Of a stretch of 64,000 nucleotides of DNA, positions 18,379 to 28,197 are shown piece by piece. The notes under the pieces are model-generated. The model did no database searches. It was not told the origin of the DNA and saw only the letters and a program-made list of their open reading frames with translations. Both the position numbers and the translations under genes were made by a program. The stretch is taken from the NCBI RefSeq assembly GCF_900299525.1, contig NZ_OMKA01000029.1:360986-424985 (forward strand). The letters are read 5' to 3'. The DNA is from Aquimarina sp. Aq78 (GTDB taxonomy: Bacteria > Bacteroidota > Bacteroidia > Flavobacteriales > Flavobacteriaceae). The first letter of the stretch is position 1. Each line of letters opens with the position of its first letter.

Positions 18379-19605
18379 TCACACTTCTGAAATTTTAAAT
18401 CCTAATTTCTCTAAATCTAACCAAAAATCGGGATAGGATTTAGAAACAACATTAGCATCTTCAACTTGTAATGATGTTTTAAGCGCAAGAGGTGCAAATG
18501 CCATAGCCATACGATGATCATTATATGTTGCTACAGTTACATCTTTTTTTATTGATGCAGAAGACTCTAAACGAAGAGAATTCTCAGTAATATGAACTTG
18601 GCCTCCTAGTTTTCCGATTTCATTTTTTAAAGCCTCAAGACGATCCGTTTCTTTTATTTTTAACGTATGTAAACCAGTAAGATAGCAACCAATACCTAAT
18701 CCAAAACAGGTCACAACAATTGTTTGAGCGATATCAGGAGAATTGGATAAATCTAACCCATCCTGAAGCATCTGGTCTTTATCTGATACCTTTTTTAAGG
18801 TAATTGTATTTTGATCAAAAGTTGTTTCTACCCCCAGGTTTTTGTAAATTTCTGCAAGTTCAGCATCTCCTTGATAGCTCTGTTTTTTATAACTTCCAAT
18901 AGTGACAGATTTATTATCAGATAGAGCAACAATACTGTAAAAATAAGAAGCAGAGCTCCAATCTGATTCTACTACAATATTTTTTGGAGAAATTTCTTTA
19001 CAAGGTTTAATGGTGATTTTATTGTCTTTAAAGACTCCTTTAATACCAACATCATTTAACAAACTTAACGTCATATTAATGTATGGCACAGAGGTTACTT
19101 TTCCTTCTAATAAAATTTCTAATCCATTAGGTAAAGAAGAGGCTATTAACATTAATGCCGAAATATACTGACTACTCACATTTGCTTGTAAAGAAACAGA
19201 GTTGGTTTCGGGTTGCTTTCCTTGAATACGTATCGGAGGATACCCATGTTCGTTTTCATAACTAATTTTACATCCTAATTGTTGTAATGCTTCGACCAAT
19301 ATTTTAATTGGTCTCTCTTTCATTCTTTTACTTCCTGTGAGTACAGTCTCTCTACCATTTTTAACAGCAAAATATGCCGTAAGAAAACGCATTGCTGTAC
19401 CTGCATGATGAATATCTACAATGAGTTCATCACTATGCAAAGCTTTTTGCATTAACTCAGAATCATCACTATTGGACACATTTTCGATACCTATATTAGG
19501 GTATAATGCCTGGAGTATTAGTAATCTATTTGTTTCACTTTTTGATCCCGTAATTTGCAGTGTATTGCCTTCTATATTAGGAATGTGTTCTAATTTCAAA
19601 TTCAT
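18379..19605 (-). CDS. aroA: 3-phosphoshikimate 1-carboxyvinyltransferase (EPSP synthase)
   Basis: 408-residue EPSP synthase, sixth step of the shikimate pathway. Substrate-binding motifs are clear: GSKSETNR near 20-27, HAGTAMRFLTA near 61-71, a VSSQYISALML segment, TLKIKETDRLEAL, and YNDHRMAMAFAP near the end. Slightly shorter than the 427 residues of E. coli AroA, as is common in this phylum. Start is 1 base after the small membrane protein gene, so it is the last gene of the dtd-to-aroA run. The aromatic operon lies 6 kb away. Confidence 0.94.
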   Translation of the reverse strand: MNLKLEHIPNIEGNTLQITGSKSETNRLLILQALYPNIGIENVSNSDDSELMQKALHSDELIVDIHHAGTAMRFLTAYFAVKNGRETVLTGSKRMKERPIKILVEALQQLGCKISYENEHGYPPIRIQGKQPETNSVSLQANVSSQYISALMLIASSLPNGLEILLEGKVTSVPYINMTLSLLNDVGIKGVFKDNKITIKPCKEISPKNIVVESDWSSASYFYSIVALSDNKSVTIGSYKKQSYQGDAELAEIYKNLGVETTFDQNTITLKKVSDKDQMLQDGLDLSNSPDIAQTIVVTCFGLGIGCYLTGLHTLKIKETDRLEALKNEIGKLGGQVHITENSLRLESSASIKKDVTVATYNDHRMAMAFAPLALKTSLQVEDANVVSKSYPDFWLDLEKLGFKISEV

Positions 19606-19606
19606 T

Positions 19607-19861
19607 TTATCGATTTGATTTCCGTTTTCTTAATTCAAAATAATATCCCATGATCATCCCATATATTAATCCTCCTACGATTCGGGATATCATATATCTA
19701 ATCCATTGTTGATGATTAATTCTTTCTTCTATAAAAGTATCCCAGGTAGAGCTACTGTATTGCATAAAATACTCAATAACACTAAAAATAATTATAAAGC
19801 TAAATCCTACAAAAAACACAGAGAGCCAATACCTTTTCGACAAAAGAATTGATGTGAACAT
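19607..19861 (-). CDS. Small two-TM membrane protein
   Basis: 84 residues with hydrophobic segments at about 11-33 and 57-74 separated by a hydrophilic loop (STWDTFIEERINHQQW), ending in a basic tail RKRKSNR that should be cytoplasmic. No family recognised. It overlaps the preceding MazG-like gene by 1 base and is followed 1 base later by aroA, so it is embedded in an operon and very likely real. Confidence 0.7.
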   Translation of the reverse strand: MFTSILLSKRYWLSVFFVGFSFIIIFSVIEYFMQYSSSTWDTFIEERINHQQWIRYMISRIVGGLIYGMIMGYYFELRKRKSNR

Positions 19862-20187
19862 TATTTTAATTTTTCGTTATTATGATGACGATCATGGTCT
19901 CTTTTTGTTTTAACATCCAGCTTTTTATCAAAAGCTTCCTGAAGGTTAATTCCTGTTTGATTAGCCAGGCATAACACTACAAATAAAACATCCGCCAACT
20001 CTTCTCCAAGATCTTTATTTTTATCACTTTCTTTTTCACTTTGCTCACCATAGCGTCTTGCTATAATTCTGGCAACTTCTCCTACTTCTTCTGTAAGCTG
20101 CGCCATGTTGGTTAATTCATTAAAATACCGTACTCCGTGATTTTTGATCCAATCATCTACAGCACGTTGGGCATCCTGGATATTCAT
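19861..20187 (-). CDS. MazG-like nucleotide pyrophosphohydrolase
   Basis: 108-residue all-alpha NTP pyrophosphohydrolase. Metal-binding carboxylates appear in the EVGEVARIIARRYGE helix (E-x3-E pattern) and in DLGEELADVLFVVLCLAN (E-x3-D pattern). Proteins of this size hydrolyse nucleotide triphosphates to monophosphates, often as house-cleaning enzymes; the preferred substrate is not readable. It sits 2 bases after the second DUF3857 gene, inside the dtd-aroA run. Confidence 0.88.
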   Translation of the reverse strand: MNIQDAQRAVDDWIKNHGVRYFNELTNMAQLTEEVGEVARIIARRYGEQSEKESDKNKDLGEELADVLFVVLCLANQTGINLQEAFDKKLDVKTKRDHDRHHNNEKLK

Positions 20188-20189
20188 AA

Positions 20190-22220
20190 TTATATTTTTT
20201 TAAGAACTATCTGTTCATTTTCTTTTTCAATAACTTGACTATAAAACTCCTTTAGTGTCAAATAATACTCAGAAGGAAGAAAAGCTACATTAACGGTTTC
20301 ATTAACAACAACCTGTATCATCCCATTGGCTATATTTGATCTAAATGAAAAAGCACCTATGTTTTCTGGCATTTTAAAACCTCCGGATTTTGGAAGTTCG
20401 GCTACTTCATATCCTTCGGGAATTTTGATATTTACCATATAAGTATTGGTAAATCCATAACCAAAATCTATCGGGTACTCTCTATCATTAGATTTAAATA
20501 CATTTTCTTTATCTCTTAAAAATAATAACGGAGAAAAATACATTTCATTTTCGATGGATTCTACCTGGTCGTAAGATATAAAATTAAAGCTTTCGCTAAC
20601 TCCTTTCCCGGTTTCATTTATACCTTTAACCGTATATTCCTCAATTTCATCCAGGCCAAATCTTTTCTTAAAACGCTTTACTTTACTTTCATCATCTTTT
20701 GCTCCATTATCTACTCTAAAATCATGTGCAAAATAGTCCATGTGACGCACATTAAATTTACCTTTTACGACTCCGTCTTTATCAACCTGGCATTGTGCAC
20801 TATATCTTTTTAAAGAAGATTTTCTTGGCCTAAGGTCTACTCTTTGTGAAGTACCATTTTTAGAAATTACTCTCCCAGATCCACGAATTACTCTATCTGG
20901 TAAAACATTAGGTAAGGCATATCTATCTGTAGCATCTAAATAAACATGACTACCATCGGCTAATTTCACTCGAGATATCACATAATTAAACCCATCTACA
21001 GTAGGAAACATAGCAATAACTCTGTTACTTGCACTTACTAGTACCGGGTTAGCATCCAGTCCTACAGAAGATAACATAGAAGTAAGCATTAGGTTGATTT
21101 CTGCCGAATTACCCGTCTTTTCTTTATATGCTTTTTTGACTCCAACACTTGTACCCACAGCATATGCATCATTCCATCGCATTCTGTTTTTCACATAATT
21201 GAATACTTTCATCATCTTGGTAGTCTGATTTTCTGACCGGGATACTACCGCTTTCAAATCTTCTTCGTAATAACTTTTCTTTTTTAATTCTTCACCAAAA
21301 CTACCACTCTTATAGATTGTTTTTGTAACATCTTCCCAAGTTGTAGAATAGTATTTAACAGGTCTATTTGGCCAATTAACACTAGACAACTCATAGCTTA
21401 TGCTTGAAATATAATTTTTAATATTTCCAGAAAAAGGCTCTATTTTAAAAGCTGGTACATTGGTAGAGTTAATCGTATTTTTAATAACCTTAAAATCAAC
21501 ACCATTGGTTGAAAACGTTGATTTTACTGCGCCTCCTCCTATACCTCCAGTACCACTTCTTGTTTTAGATGTTAATGTAATTTTACCATTATGATTAGAT
21601 TCTTTAACATCAATTGGAAGATATCCTGATGTAAACTTTTTAAATATAAAATACTCTGGTGATTCAACTACTACATCGAGTTTTTTAATTGGTATTTCAT
21701 ATTGAAGATAGATTCTATCCATATTATATATAAATGGTGAAATGATCTTATACTTATACTCAATTACCGAACCTTCTTGTAAAGAGGGCATTGTAAATTT
21801 TGTTTGATCATAATATCTAGAGTGTTCATTTTTAAAAATCCCATCCTTTTTAAGCTTGGTTTCGACAATTTTATTATCCACCAAATTATATGTAACCCCT
21901 TTTAAACTTACTATTTTTTCATTTTCACTATTTTTATGATACAAAAACACCTCATCTGTCGCATAGTCAAACCCATCTTTTTTATATAACTTTATTCTTT
22001 TATGCACCTCGGTAATCAATTGAAAACCCTGAGATTGGTTATAATTCATGTGTATATGTTTCTTTTCATAAAGAACGGCAGCATGTGCTGTACTATCGAT
22101 AGGATATGATTGCTCTGCTAATTCTTCTTTAGAAACTTTTCCATATTTATACTCCTGCGCAAAACCGCTTGTAGAAACTATAAGAATACAACCTAATAGT
22201 ATTTTATTTATATTTTTCAT
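20190..22220 (-). CDS. Exported DUF3857/transglutaminase-like protein, catalytic residues lost
   Basis: 676 residues. A signal peptide (MKNINKILLGCILIVSTSGFAQ), a DUF3857 domain about 60-250 and a transglutaminase-like core about 335-435 are followed by a C-terminal beta-rich part. At the place where active homologues have GDC, this protein has TGNSAE (Ser372), and the catalytic His is replaced by Tyr413 (FNYVIS); the Asp429 position (YLDATD) is kept. I infer a non-catalytic binding or scaffold role. It follows its paralogue by 12 bases. Confidence 0.85.
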   Translation of the reverse strand: MKNINKILLGCILIVSTSGFAQEYKYGKVSKEELAEQSYPIDSTAHAAVLYEKKHIHMNYNQSQGFQLITEVHKRIKLYKKDGFDYATDEVFLYHKNSENEKIVSLKGVTYNLVDNKIVETKLKKDGIFKNEHSRYYDQTKFTMPSLQEGSVIEYKYKIISPFIYNMDRIYLQYEIPIKKLDVVVESPEYFIFKKFTSGYLPIDVKESNHNGKITLTSKTRSGTGGIGGGAVKSTFSTNGVDFKVIKNTINSTNVPAFKIEPFSGNIKNYISSISYELSSVNWPNRPVKYYSTTWEDVTKTIYKSGSFGEELKKKSYYEEDLKAVVSRSENQTTKMMKVFNYVKNRMRWNDAYAVGTSVGVKKAYKEKTGNSAEINLMLTSMLSSVGLDANPVLVSASNRVIAMFPTVDGFNYVISRVKLADGSHVYLDATDRYALPNVLPDRVIRGSGRVISKNGTSQRVDLRPRKSSLKRYSAQCQVDKDGVVKGKFNVRHMDYFAHDFRVDNGAKDDESKVKRFKKRFGLDEIEEYTVKGINETGKGVSESFNFISYDQVESIENEMYFSPLLFLRDKENVFKSNDREYPIDFGYGFTNTYMVNIKIPEGYEVAELPKSGGFKMPENIGAFSFRSNIANGMIQVVVNETVNVAFLPSEYYLTLKEFYSQVIEKENEQIVLKKI

Positions 22221-22232
22221 TGAGATGGTTAT

Positions 22233-24146
22233 TTATTGTTGTTTTAATGCTATTCTAGATTTGTCTATTTTCTTAATTTGAGATCTAAACTTCCTATATT
22301 CTTCATATTTTTCCTTCGGAAATGTGCCATCAACTATTTTCAAAAATCGTCTGAATTTAAGTTGCTTATCATCAATTTTTTCGAGTTCATAGCTATACCT
22401 ACCAAATACAGTTTCTATAGATTTTTTTTCTGGTAAATTTCCTGTCGCATATCCATCAGGTAAATTAATGATGTATTCATCTGTATTTACATACCCTCGT
22501 GATATTACCAAAGGTGTTTGTCTGCTATCATATTTAGGTAAATTAATCTGATCCTGACTAAAAAGATTAGGAGATATCAATAAACGGCTTCCTACTTTTT
22601 TAGCATAAGAAACACAGGAGATTTCTACATCCTCTGTAAATTTGATATCATCTTTATTATCATTAAGCTTTATCTTGCCTACTTCCAAGTTATTAATATG
22701 CCCCAAAAACTCTTTATAATATAACTTTTGATCTTTTGGCGTTTTAAACTGAATGCTATAGTTCCAGTCATATTCAAGCCCTTGCGATACTCTTTTAATT
22801 GTTGCAGACATGGATCTATCTACTTCAAGATTAACTGTTGCTTTCGTATGAAGTATATTTTCTTCAGGCTCATACTTCTTGGTTCTTTTAATTTCTCCGC
22901 CTTCAGGCTTTACAACCAATACATTTCTATTATCCGTAAAATCTCCTATAAAATTAAATGGGGTGGTTTGGCTGGTACATTCAAGCCAGAGATCCTCTCC
23001 CTCATCTGGTATATTAAGTATCACATGATTCCCTTGCATTGAAGCAAATTCTGAATCAACATCCCTTCTTTCATCTGCATACACTATAGTATAATAAGAA
23101 GTTATATTCTGGCTATCTAATAAAGATTTAGTATAGTTTGTTAATGCTTTACAATCCCCATACCCTAATCTATCAACATCACTTGCCAAAAATGGCTCCC
23201 AACCTCCGATACCTAATTGCACACTTATGTACCTAGTTTTATCCTGTACATATTCATAAATCAACTTGGCTTTCTCTTTTTTAGTTTTTGCATCTGCAAC
23301 CAACTTGTTTATCTTTTCAGTAGTCTCTGGAGGTAATTTATCTCTACCAGATATGAGTTTGTCATATTGCCATTTTCCAAAAGATTTCCAGTCTGTTGCT
23401 GTACCCTTAACTCCTTCTAATGAGAATTCGTTTAATGCCACCTTTACCATTGGTGTCATATCATTGAGAGAAGGGCTATATGCTTCGGGTAATCGTGCAG
23501 GGATATTAGAAATTGAATACAAAGTTTCCAGGTTCGTCTTATTCGTTTCAACTGGATAATCATCAAAATTTGTTTCTCTGTATCTAATTGATATTTTTGA
23601 TGAATTTAAAATCTTATATTTAGATTCTTCAATACTTAATCTATATGCCAGAATAGGTCTCCAATGTTTTATAAATGCTGTACTTAAACTTTCTACTTCA
23701 CTTTCAAATGCAAGTGTATAAGGATAATTCAATGGGGTGTATTCAAAATATTTTATTCTATTATCATTCATCAATGATATCCCATCAGAAACACTTCTAT
23801 CTTTAAAATCTTTCTTTTTATATTTTTTAATCTCTTTCCCAAAAGAATCATAAACTATGGCTTCTAATTTCCTAATTTTTGTAGATGGGCTATACCCTTC
23901 ATAAGAATCAGCATATCCATCTCCATACTTATTAAGTACGGTAACAATTCTTTTGGTTTTCACAACCACAGAGTTTACCGATTTTATCTCAATAGTAACC
24001 TCTTCTGATCTTACAATAGCATTAGCATTTTTGGTAAGTGTAGAATCCAAAAGTATAGCCTGTAATCTTACATCATCCTGAGCTGTAGTTTGCACAGTAC
24101 AAAATAATGTAAGCACAACCGAAACCAGTAGTATTTTTTGTAACAT
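22233..24146 (-). CDS. Exported DUF3857/transglutaminase protein, apparently active
   Basis: 637 residues. A signal peptide (MLQKILLVSVVLTLFCTVQTTAQ), DUF3857 about 50-215 and a transglutaminase/protease-like core about 285-395 are followed by a C-terminal beta domain. Cys332 (YGDCKALT) and His374 (GNHVILN) fit the catalytic dyad and the third position is near WLECTSQ. Periplasmic or outer-membrane associated; the cross-linking or hydrolytic target is unknown. It lies between dtd (22 bases upstream) and its inactive-looking paralogue. Confidence 0.85.
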   Translation of the reverse strand: MLQKILLVSVVLTLFCTVQTTAQDDVRLQAILLDSTLTKNANAIVRSEEVTIEIKSVNSVVVKTKRIVTVLNKYGDGYADSYEGYSPSTKIRKLEAIVYDSFGKEIKKYKKKDFKDRSVSDGISLMNDNRIKYFEYTPLNYPYTLAFESEVESLSTAFIKHWRPILAYRLSIEESKYKILNSSKISIRYRETNFDDYPVETNKTNLETLYSISNIPARLPEAYSPSLNDMTPMVKVALNEFSLEGVKGTATDWKSFGKWQYDKLISGRDKLPPETTEKINKLVADAKTKKEKAKLIYEYVQDKTRYISVQLGIGGWEPFLASDVDRLGYGDCKALTNYTKSLLDSQNITSYYTIVYADERRDVDSEFASMQGNHVILNIPDEGEDLWLECTSQTTPFNFIGDFTDNRNVLVVKPEGGEIKRTKKYEPEENILHTKATVNLEVDRSMSATIKRVSQGLEYDWNYSIQFKTPKDQKLYYKEFLGHINNLEVGKIKLNDNKDDIKFTEDVEISCVSYAKKVGSRLLISPNLFSQDQINLPKYDSRQTPLVISRGYVNTDEYIINLPDGYATGNLPEKKSIETVFGRYSYELEKIDDKQLKFRRFLKIVDGTFPKEKYEEYRKFRSQIKKIDKSRIALKQQ

Positions 24147-24168
24147 AAAAATTATTTTAGGGGGTAGT

Positions 24169-24621
24169 TTATTCTTTGTTTTTTGTGTCTACTGTAATTG
24201 TAACAGGCCCATCGTTAAGTAATGATATTTTCATATCAGCTCCAAATATACCTGTACCTATTTTCTTTTCTAAATCCAACTCTAATCGCTGTACAAAGTT
24301 CTCGTAAAGCGGAATAGCTATTTCTGGCTTTGCAGCTTTAATATAACTGGGTCTATTCCCTTTTTTGACACTTGCATGCAATGTAAATTGACTCACAACT
24401 ATTGCATCTCCATTTATATCCAATATACTTTTATTCATTACACCGGCTTCATCTTCAAATATCCTAAGACGAGATATTTTTCCTGATAACCAATCTATAT
24501 CCTCTTGTGAATCCTTTTCTTCTATTCCTATTAGAATAAGTAATCCTTTATTTATATTTGAAATAATTTTGCCTTCGACACATACCGATGCCTCAGAAAC
24601 TCTCTGAATTACTGCCCTCAT
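24169..24621 (-). CDS. dtd: D-aminoacyl-tRNA deacylase
   Basis: 150-residue DTD that removes D-amino acids (and Gly from tRNA-Ala) from charged tRNA. The start MRAVIQRVSEASV, the active-site SQFTLHASVKKGNRPS stretch (about 97-112) and the C-terminal GPVTITVDT with the cross-subunit Gly-Pro motif are all present. Full length. It is the first gene of the run leading to aroA; the 263 bases upstream, to rsgA, hold no further gene. Confidence 0.96.
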   Translation of the reverse strand: MRAVIQRVSEASVCVEGKIISNINKGLLILIGIEEKDSQEDIDWLSGKISRLRIFEDEAGVMNKSILDINGDAIVVSQFTLHASVKKGNRPSYIKAAKPEIAIPLYENFVQRLELDLEKKIGTGIFGADMKISLLNDGPVTITVDTKNKE

Positions 24622-24884
24622 TTATTCATTATTGATTTTAAAAAACAAAAGCTTTTTTATTATTCTGTCTATTTGATATAGGACAATGTGTTTTGTTTGC
24701 GTGTTTTTCATTCAATTATTATATTAAATAATTCTAAAAATCATTTTAATTAACAACTTTACGGCACAAGTATACATTGTTTGAGTTTCATTTTTCGGAA
24801 CTGAGAATTTTTTTTTATTTTCTTATCAATTGATTTTGTACAACTTAGAAATTTAATCTATTTTACTTCTGTGGATTATAAAAA

Positions 24885-25835
24885 TTATTCGTCGTCGTAA
24901 TTATTTTTTCTGTAGTGTTCTTCTTCTCCTTCAAGAATTTGCAAATAGCTTTTATATCTTGACCAGGCAATTTCTTCGTTATCCAATGCCTCTTTAACAG
25001 CACATTTGGGTTCATTAATATGCAAACAGTTATTAAACTTGCAATCTGATTTTAACTCAAAAAACTCGGGAAAATAATCTCCCAACTCTTCTTTATCCAT
25101 ATCAACAACTCCAAAACCTTTTATCCCAGGTGTATCGATAATCTTGGCATCAAAATTAAGATCAAACATTTCTGCAAAAGTAGTAGTATGCAATCCTTGT
25201 TGATGTTGATCGCTTATTTCTGCTGTTTTTAATGACAAATCTGGAGCAATCGTATTAACCAAAGTAGATTTTCCTACTCCACTATGACCAGAAAACATAC
25301 TTACTTTACTTTTCATTATTGCTTTTACTTTGTCTACATTTTTACCTTTCTTAGCAGATATCCCTATACATTCATATCCTATTTTTCTATATATCGCTGC
25401 CAGATATTTAATCTCCAAAAGTTCCTCTTCATTATATGTATCTATTTTATTAAAAAGCAATACCGCTTTAATACCATATGCTTCTGCTGTAACTAAAAAT
25501 CGATCTATAAATGTTGTAAATGTTGTAGGGTTATTTAAGGTTATTAACAAAAAGACTACATCTACATTTGAAGCAATGATATGTGTCTGTTTCGACAGAT
25601 TCACTGATTTTCTAATGATGTAATTATGCCTCTCATGAATATATTCGATAACTCCCGTTTCCTGATCGTTATTAGTTTCTAATTTAAAATCTACAAGATC
25701 TCCTACAGCCACAGGGTTAGTACTTTTGATGCCTTTAATTCTAAATTTTCCTTTTATACGGCATTCGTATACTTTTCCGTTATTAGTTTTTACGGTATAC
25801 CAACTTCCTGTAGATTTATAAACGGTACCTGTCAT
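24885..25835 (-). CDS. rsgA: Small ribosomal subunit biogenesis GTPase RsgA
   Basis: Circularly permuted GTPase that checks 30S maturation. Domain order: N-terminal OB fold (GTVYKSTGSWYTVKT), then G4 (LFNKIDTY), G1 (GHSGVGKSTL), G3 (DTPGIKGFG), and a C-terminal zinc finger (Cys-Lys-Phe-Asn-Asn-Cys-Leu-His and a later Cys). I start at 25835 (316 residues); an ATG two codons earlier is equally possible. Monocistronic. Confidence 0.95.
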   Translation of the reverse strand: MTGTVYKSTGSWYTVKTNNGKVYECRIKGKFRIKGIKSTNPVAVGDLVDFKLETNNDQETGVIEYIHERHNYIIRKSVNLSKQTHIIASNVDVVFLLITLNNPTTFTTFIDRFLVTAEAYGIKAVLLFNKIDTYNEEELLEIKYLAAIYRKIGYECIGISAKKGKNVDKVKAIMKSKVSMFSGHSGVGKSTLVNTIAPDLSLKTAEISDQHQQGLHTTTFAEMFDLNFDAKIIDTPGIKGFGVVDMDKEELGDYFPEFFELKSDCKFNNCLHINEPKCAVKEALDNEEIAWSRYKSYLQILEGEEEHYRKNNYDDE

Positions 25836-26016
25836 AAACACAAAGATGCAAATATTAATATTTGTAGAGGCCTTATTTCTTTTCTTAATTAAAAAGTTTG
25901 TACGAAAATTAGTAGAATCTACTATAGAAATATCATCATACTGAAATAGAATTTTTTGACGGTAACGTATAATAAAAAGTTATATCATTCAATATCCACT
26001 CAAAATAAAACATAAA

Positions 26017-26046
26017 AACCACTCGTTAGTTTCATAGCGAGTGGTT
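26017..26046 (-). terminator. Terminator of the aromatic amino-acid operon
   Basis: Nine-base perfect stem (AACCACTCG / CGAGTGGTT) with a 12-base loop and a short T-run on the minus strand, 14 bases after the DAHP synthase stop. Confidence 0.75.
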
Positions 26047-26059
26047 CTCCTAATATTAA

Positions 26060-27142
26060 TTATCCTTTTACTATTTTTTTCTGATGATTAATAGATTCTT
26101 GGTGAATTGCTTTGTAAATACGAAGTATAAATTCTTCACTCAATCCATTTTCTTCTCCTTCAAGGATCATTCTTCCCAGTATTTCGTTCCATCGTTTAGA
26201 TTGTAAAATAGCTACATTTTGCTTAGCTTTTGCTTTTCCTATATCATCAGAAATCTTCATTCTTTTTGATAAAACTTCTAGCAATTGATTATCTGCTATA
26301 TCAATCTTAGCACGTAATTCATCAAGTACTTTTTGATACGCTTCATCCTCTCCAATTTCTTTACGAATCTTTAAATCTTTCATGTACTGAACCAATGTTT
26401 CTGGTGTAATTTGTTGTTTGGCATCACTCCATGCATTATCAGGATCGTAGTGTGTTTCTACAATAAGTCCATCAAAATTAAGGTCTAACGCTGTTTGAGA
26501 CAGGTCAAAAATCAAATCTCTTCTTCCTGCGATGTGAGAAGGATCTAAGATCAATGGCAAATCTGGGAAACGGTTTTGTAAATCAATGGGGATTTGCCAC
26601 TCTGGGATGTTACGATATTTTGTCTTCTCATATGTTGAAAATCCTCTATGAATTACTCCCAGGTTTTTAACGTCTGCGGTATAAAAACGTTCTACAGCAC
26701 CTAACCAAAGGGATAAATCGGGATTAATTGGATTTTTTATTAAGACCGGATTATCAATTCCTTTACAGGCATCTGCAATATCCTGAACAATAAAAGGAGA
26801 TACCGTACTTCTTGCTCCTATCCATAAAACATCAACTCCATGTTCTAAAGCTAATTCTACATGATGTGGATTTGCTACCTCTGTAGCAATCTTCATCCCT
26901 GTTTCTTCTTTAGCTCTTTGCAACCACTTTAATCCTAAAGCGCCTACTCCTTCAAAATTCCCAGGTCTTGTTCTTGGTTTCCAGATTCCTGCCCGCAATA
27001 CTGTAGCATCAGAATCTTTAAGTTGATGCGCTATTTTTACCACCTGGTCTTCTGTTTCGGCACTACAAGGTCCCCCGATCACCAATGGGTGATCCAGATT
27101 GTAATCATCTAGCCAGTTTCTAAGTTCTTTTTTATTCTCCAT
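26060..27142 (-). CDS. DAHP synthase-chorismate mutase fusion
   Basis: 360 residues. Residues about 1-260 form a type I-beta DAHP synthase (VIGGPCSAETEDQ, LRAGIWKPRTRPGNFEGVG, LILDPSHIAGRRD), the entry step of aromatic synthesis. Residues about 268-360 form an AroQ-type chorismate mutase (ELRAKIDIADNQLLEVLSKR, then KAIHQESINHQKK). Such fusions let prephenate or chorismate branch products inhibit the first step. It is the last gene of the pheA operon, after a 206-base gap in which I see no terminator, so it may also have its own promoter. Confidence 0.94.
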   Translation of the reverse strand: MENKKELRNWLDDYNLDHPLVIGGPCSAETEDQVVKIAHQLKDSDATVLRAGIWKPRTRPGNFEGVGALGLKWLQRAKEETGMKIATEVANPHHVELALEHGVDVLWIGARSTVSPFIVQDIADACKGIDNPVLIKNPINPDLSLWLGAVERFYTADVKNLGVIHRGFSTYEKTKYRNIPEWQIPIDLQNRFPDLPLILDPSHIAGRRDLIFDLSQTALDLNFDGLIVETHYDPDNAWSDAKQQITPETLVQYMKDLKIRKEIGEDEAYQKVLDELRAKIDIADNQLLEVLSKRMKISDDIGKAKAKQNVAILQSKRWNEILGRMILEGEENGLSEEFILRIYKAIHQESINHQKKIVKG

Positions 27143-27348
27143 TTTTATTTTTTATTCTTAATTTATTAAAGTTTGTATTGGTTTTATAGTTTAAGAGTAT
27201 ATTTAAACACCTTACTTCCTGAAAAATAATATTTCAAGAACTTGGCTTCGGTTCAAAAAATGTATTTATCCCGATAAACCCGTATTTTTAAATCATTGCC
27301 AAAACCTTAAATTATTCATTTTCAGTTCGTATTTTATTTAAACATGCT

Positions 27349-28197
27349 CTAAGCAATTCCTTTTAAAATTGTCTTTATATGATTTGTATCTTCCATTTCT
27401 CTATATACTGCTAAAAAATCATCGTTTTCAATCAACTCCTTAAATTGAGCTAGATTAGCAATATATTCTTCTAGTGTTTCTATTATATTTTCTTTATTAT
27501 GCTTAAAAATCGGCGCCCACATAGCGGGTGAACTCTTTGCCAATCGAACAGTAGATGCAAAACCACTACCAGCCATATCAAAAATATCTCTTTCATTTTT
27601 CTCTTTTTCGATCACAGTTTTACCTAACATAAAAGAACTGATGTGTGATAAGTGTGAAACGTAGGCAATATGCTTATCATGTGATGAAGGATCCATATAA
27701 CGAATTCGCATACCTAATCTTGAAAAAATCTCCATTCCTTTTTCTTGTAATTTAAATGCCGTTTTTTCTACCTCACAGATAATGTTCGTTTTTCCTCTAT
27801 ATAAGTTTGCAATTGCTGCTTGTGGTCCAGAAAATTCTGTACCAGCAATTGGATGTATTGCCAGGTAATTCCTTCTTTTGGTATGGTTTTCAACTGCATT
27901 ACACAACTTTTTCTTGGTCGAACCAGCATCAAAAACTAAACAATTATCATCTATTTTATCCAAAATAGAAGGTAATATCTCAACGGTCGCATCTACAGGT
28001 ATAGCAACTATAACCACATCTGCTTTATCCAACGTATCCAAACTAGATTTATGATCAATAAGGCCTAATGATAGTGCTTCGTTTAGATTATCATCACTTC
28101 TATCAATCCCATAAATCTTAGCTTCATTAAAAGCTGCTTTAATATCTATGGCAAAAGAACCTCCGATTAGCCCTATCCCTACTACAAATACATTCAT
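27349..28197 (-). CDS. tyrA: Prephenate dehydrogenase
   Basis: 282-residue NAD(P)-dependent TyrA that turns prephenate into 4-hydroxyphenylpyruvate for tyrosine. The N-terminal dinucleotide motif GIGLIGGSFA starts near residue 7; HPIAGTEFSGP and the C-terminal helical dimer region (SGFASTVRLAKSSPAMW) follow. No ACT domain is present, so regulation is probably by the fused mutase and by the leader region. It directly abuts the aminotransferase gene with no gap. Confidence 0.92.
   Translation of the reverse strand: MNVFVVGIGLIGGSFAIDIKAAFNEAKIYGIDRSDDNLNEALSLGLIDHKSSLDTLDKADVVIVAIPVDATVEILPSILDKIDDNCLVFDAGSTKKKLCNAVENHTKRRNYLAIHPIAGTEFSGPQAAIANLYRGKTNIICEVEKTAFKLQEKGMEIFSRLGMRIRYMDPSSHDKHIAYVSHLSHISSFMLGKTVIEKEKNERDIFDMAGSGFASTVRLAKSSPAMWAPIFKHNKENIIETLEEYIANLAQFKELIENDDFLAVYREMEDTNHIKTILKGIA

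Noticed and set aside
27143..27348. A second attenuator before the DAHP synthase-chorismate mutase gene
   Set aside because: Only a short TTTATC/GATAAA hairpin without T-run and no aromatic-rich leader ORF were found.
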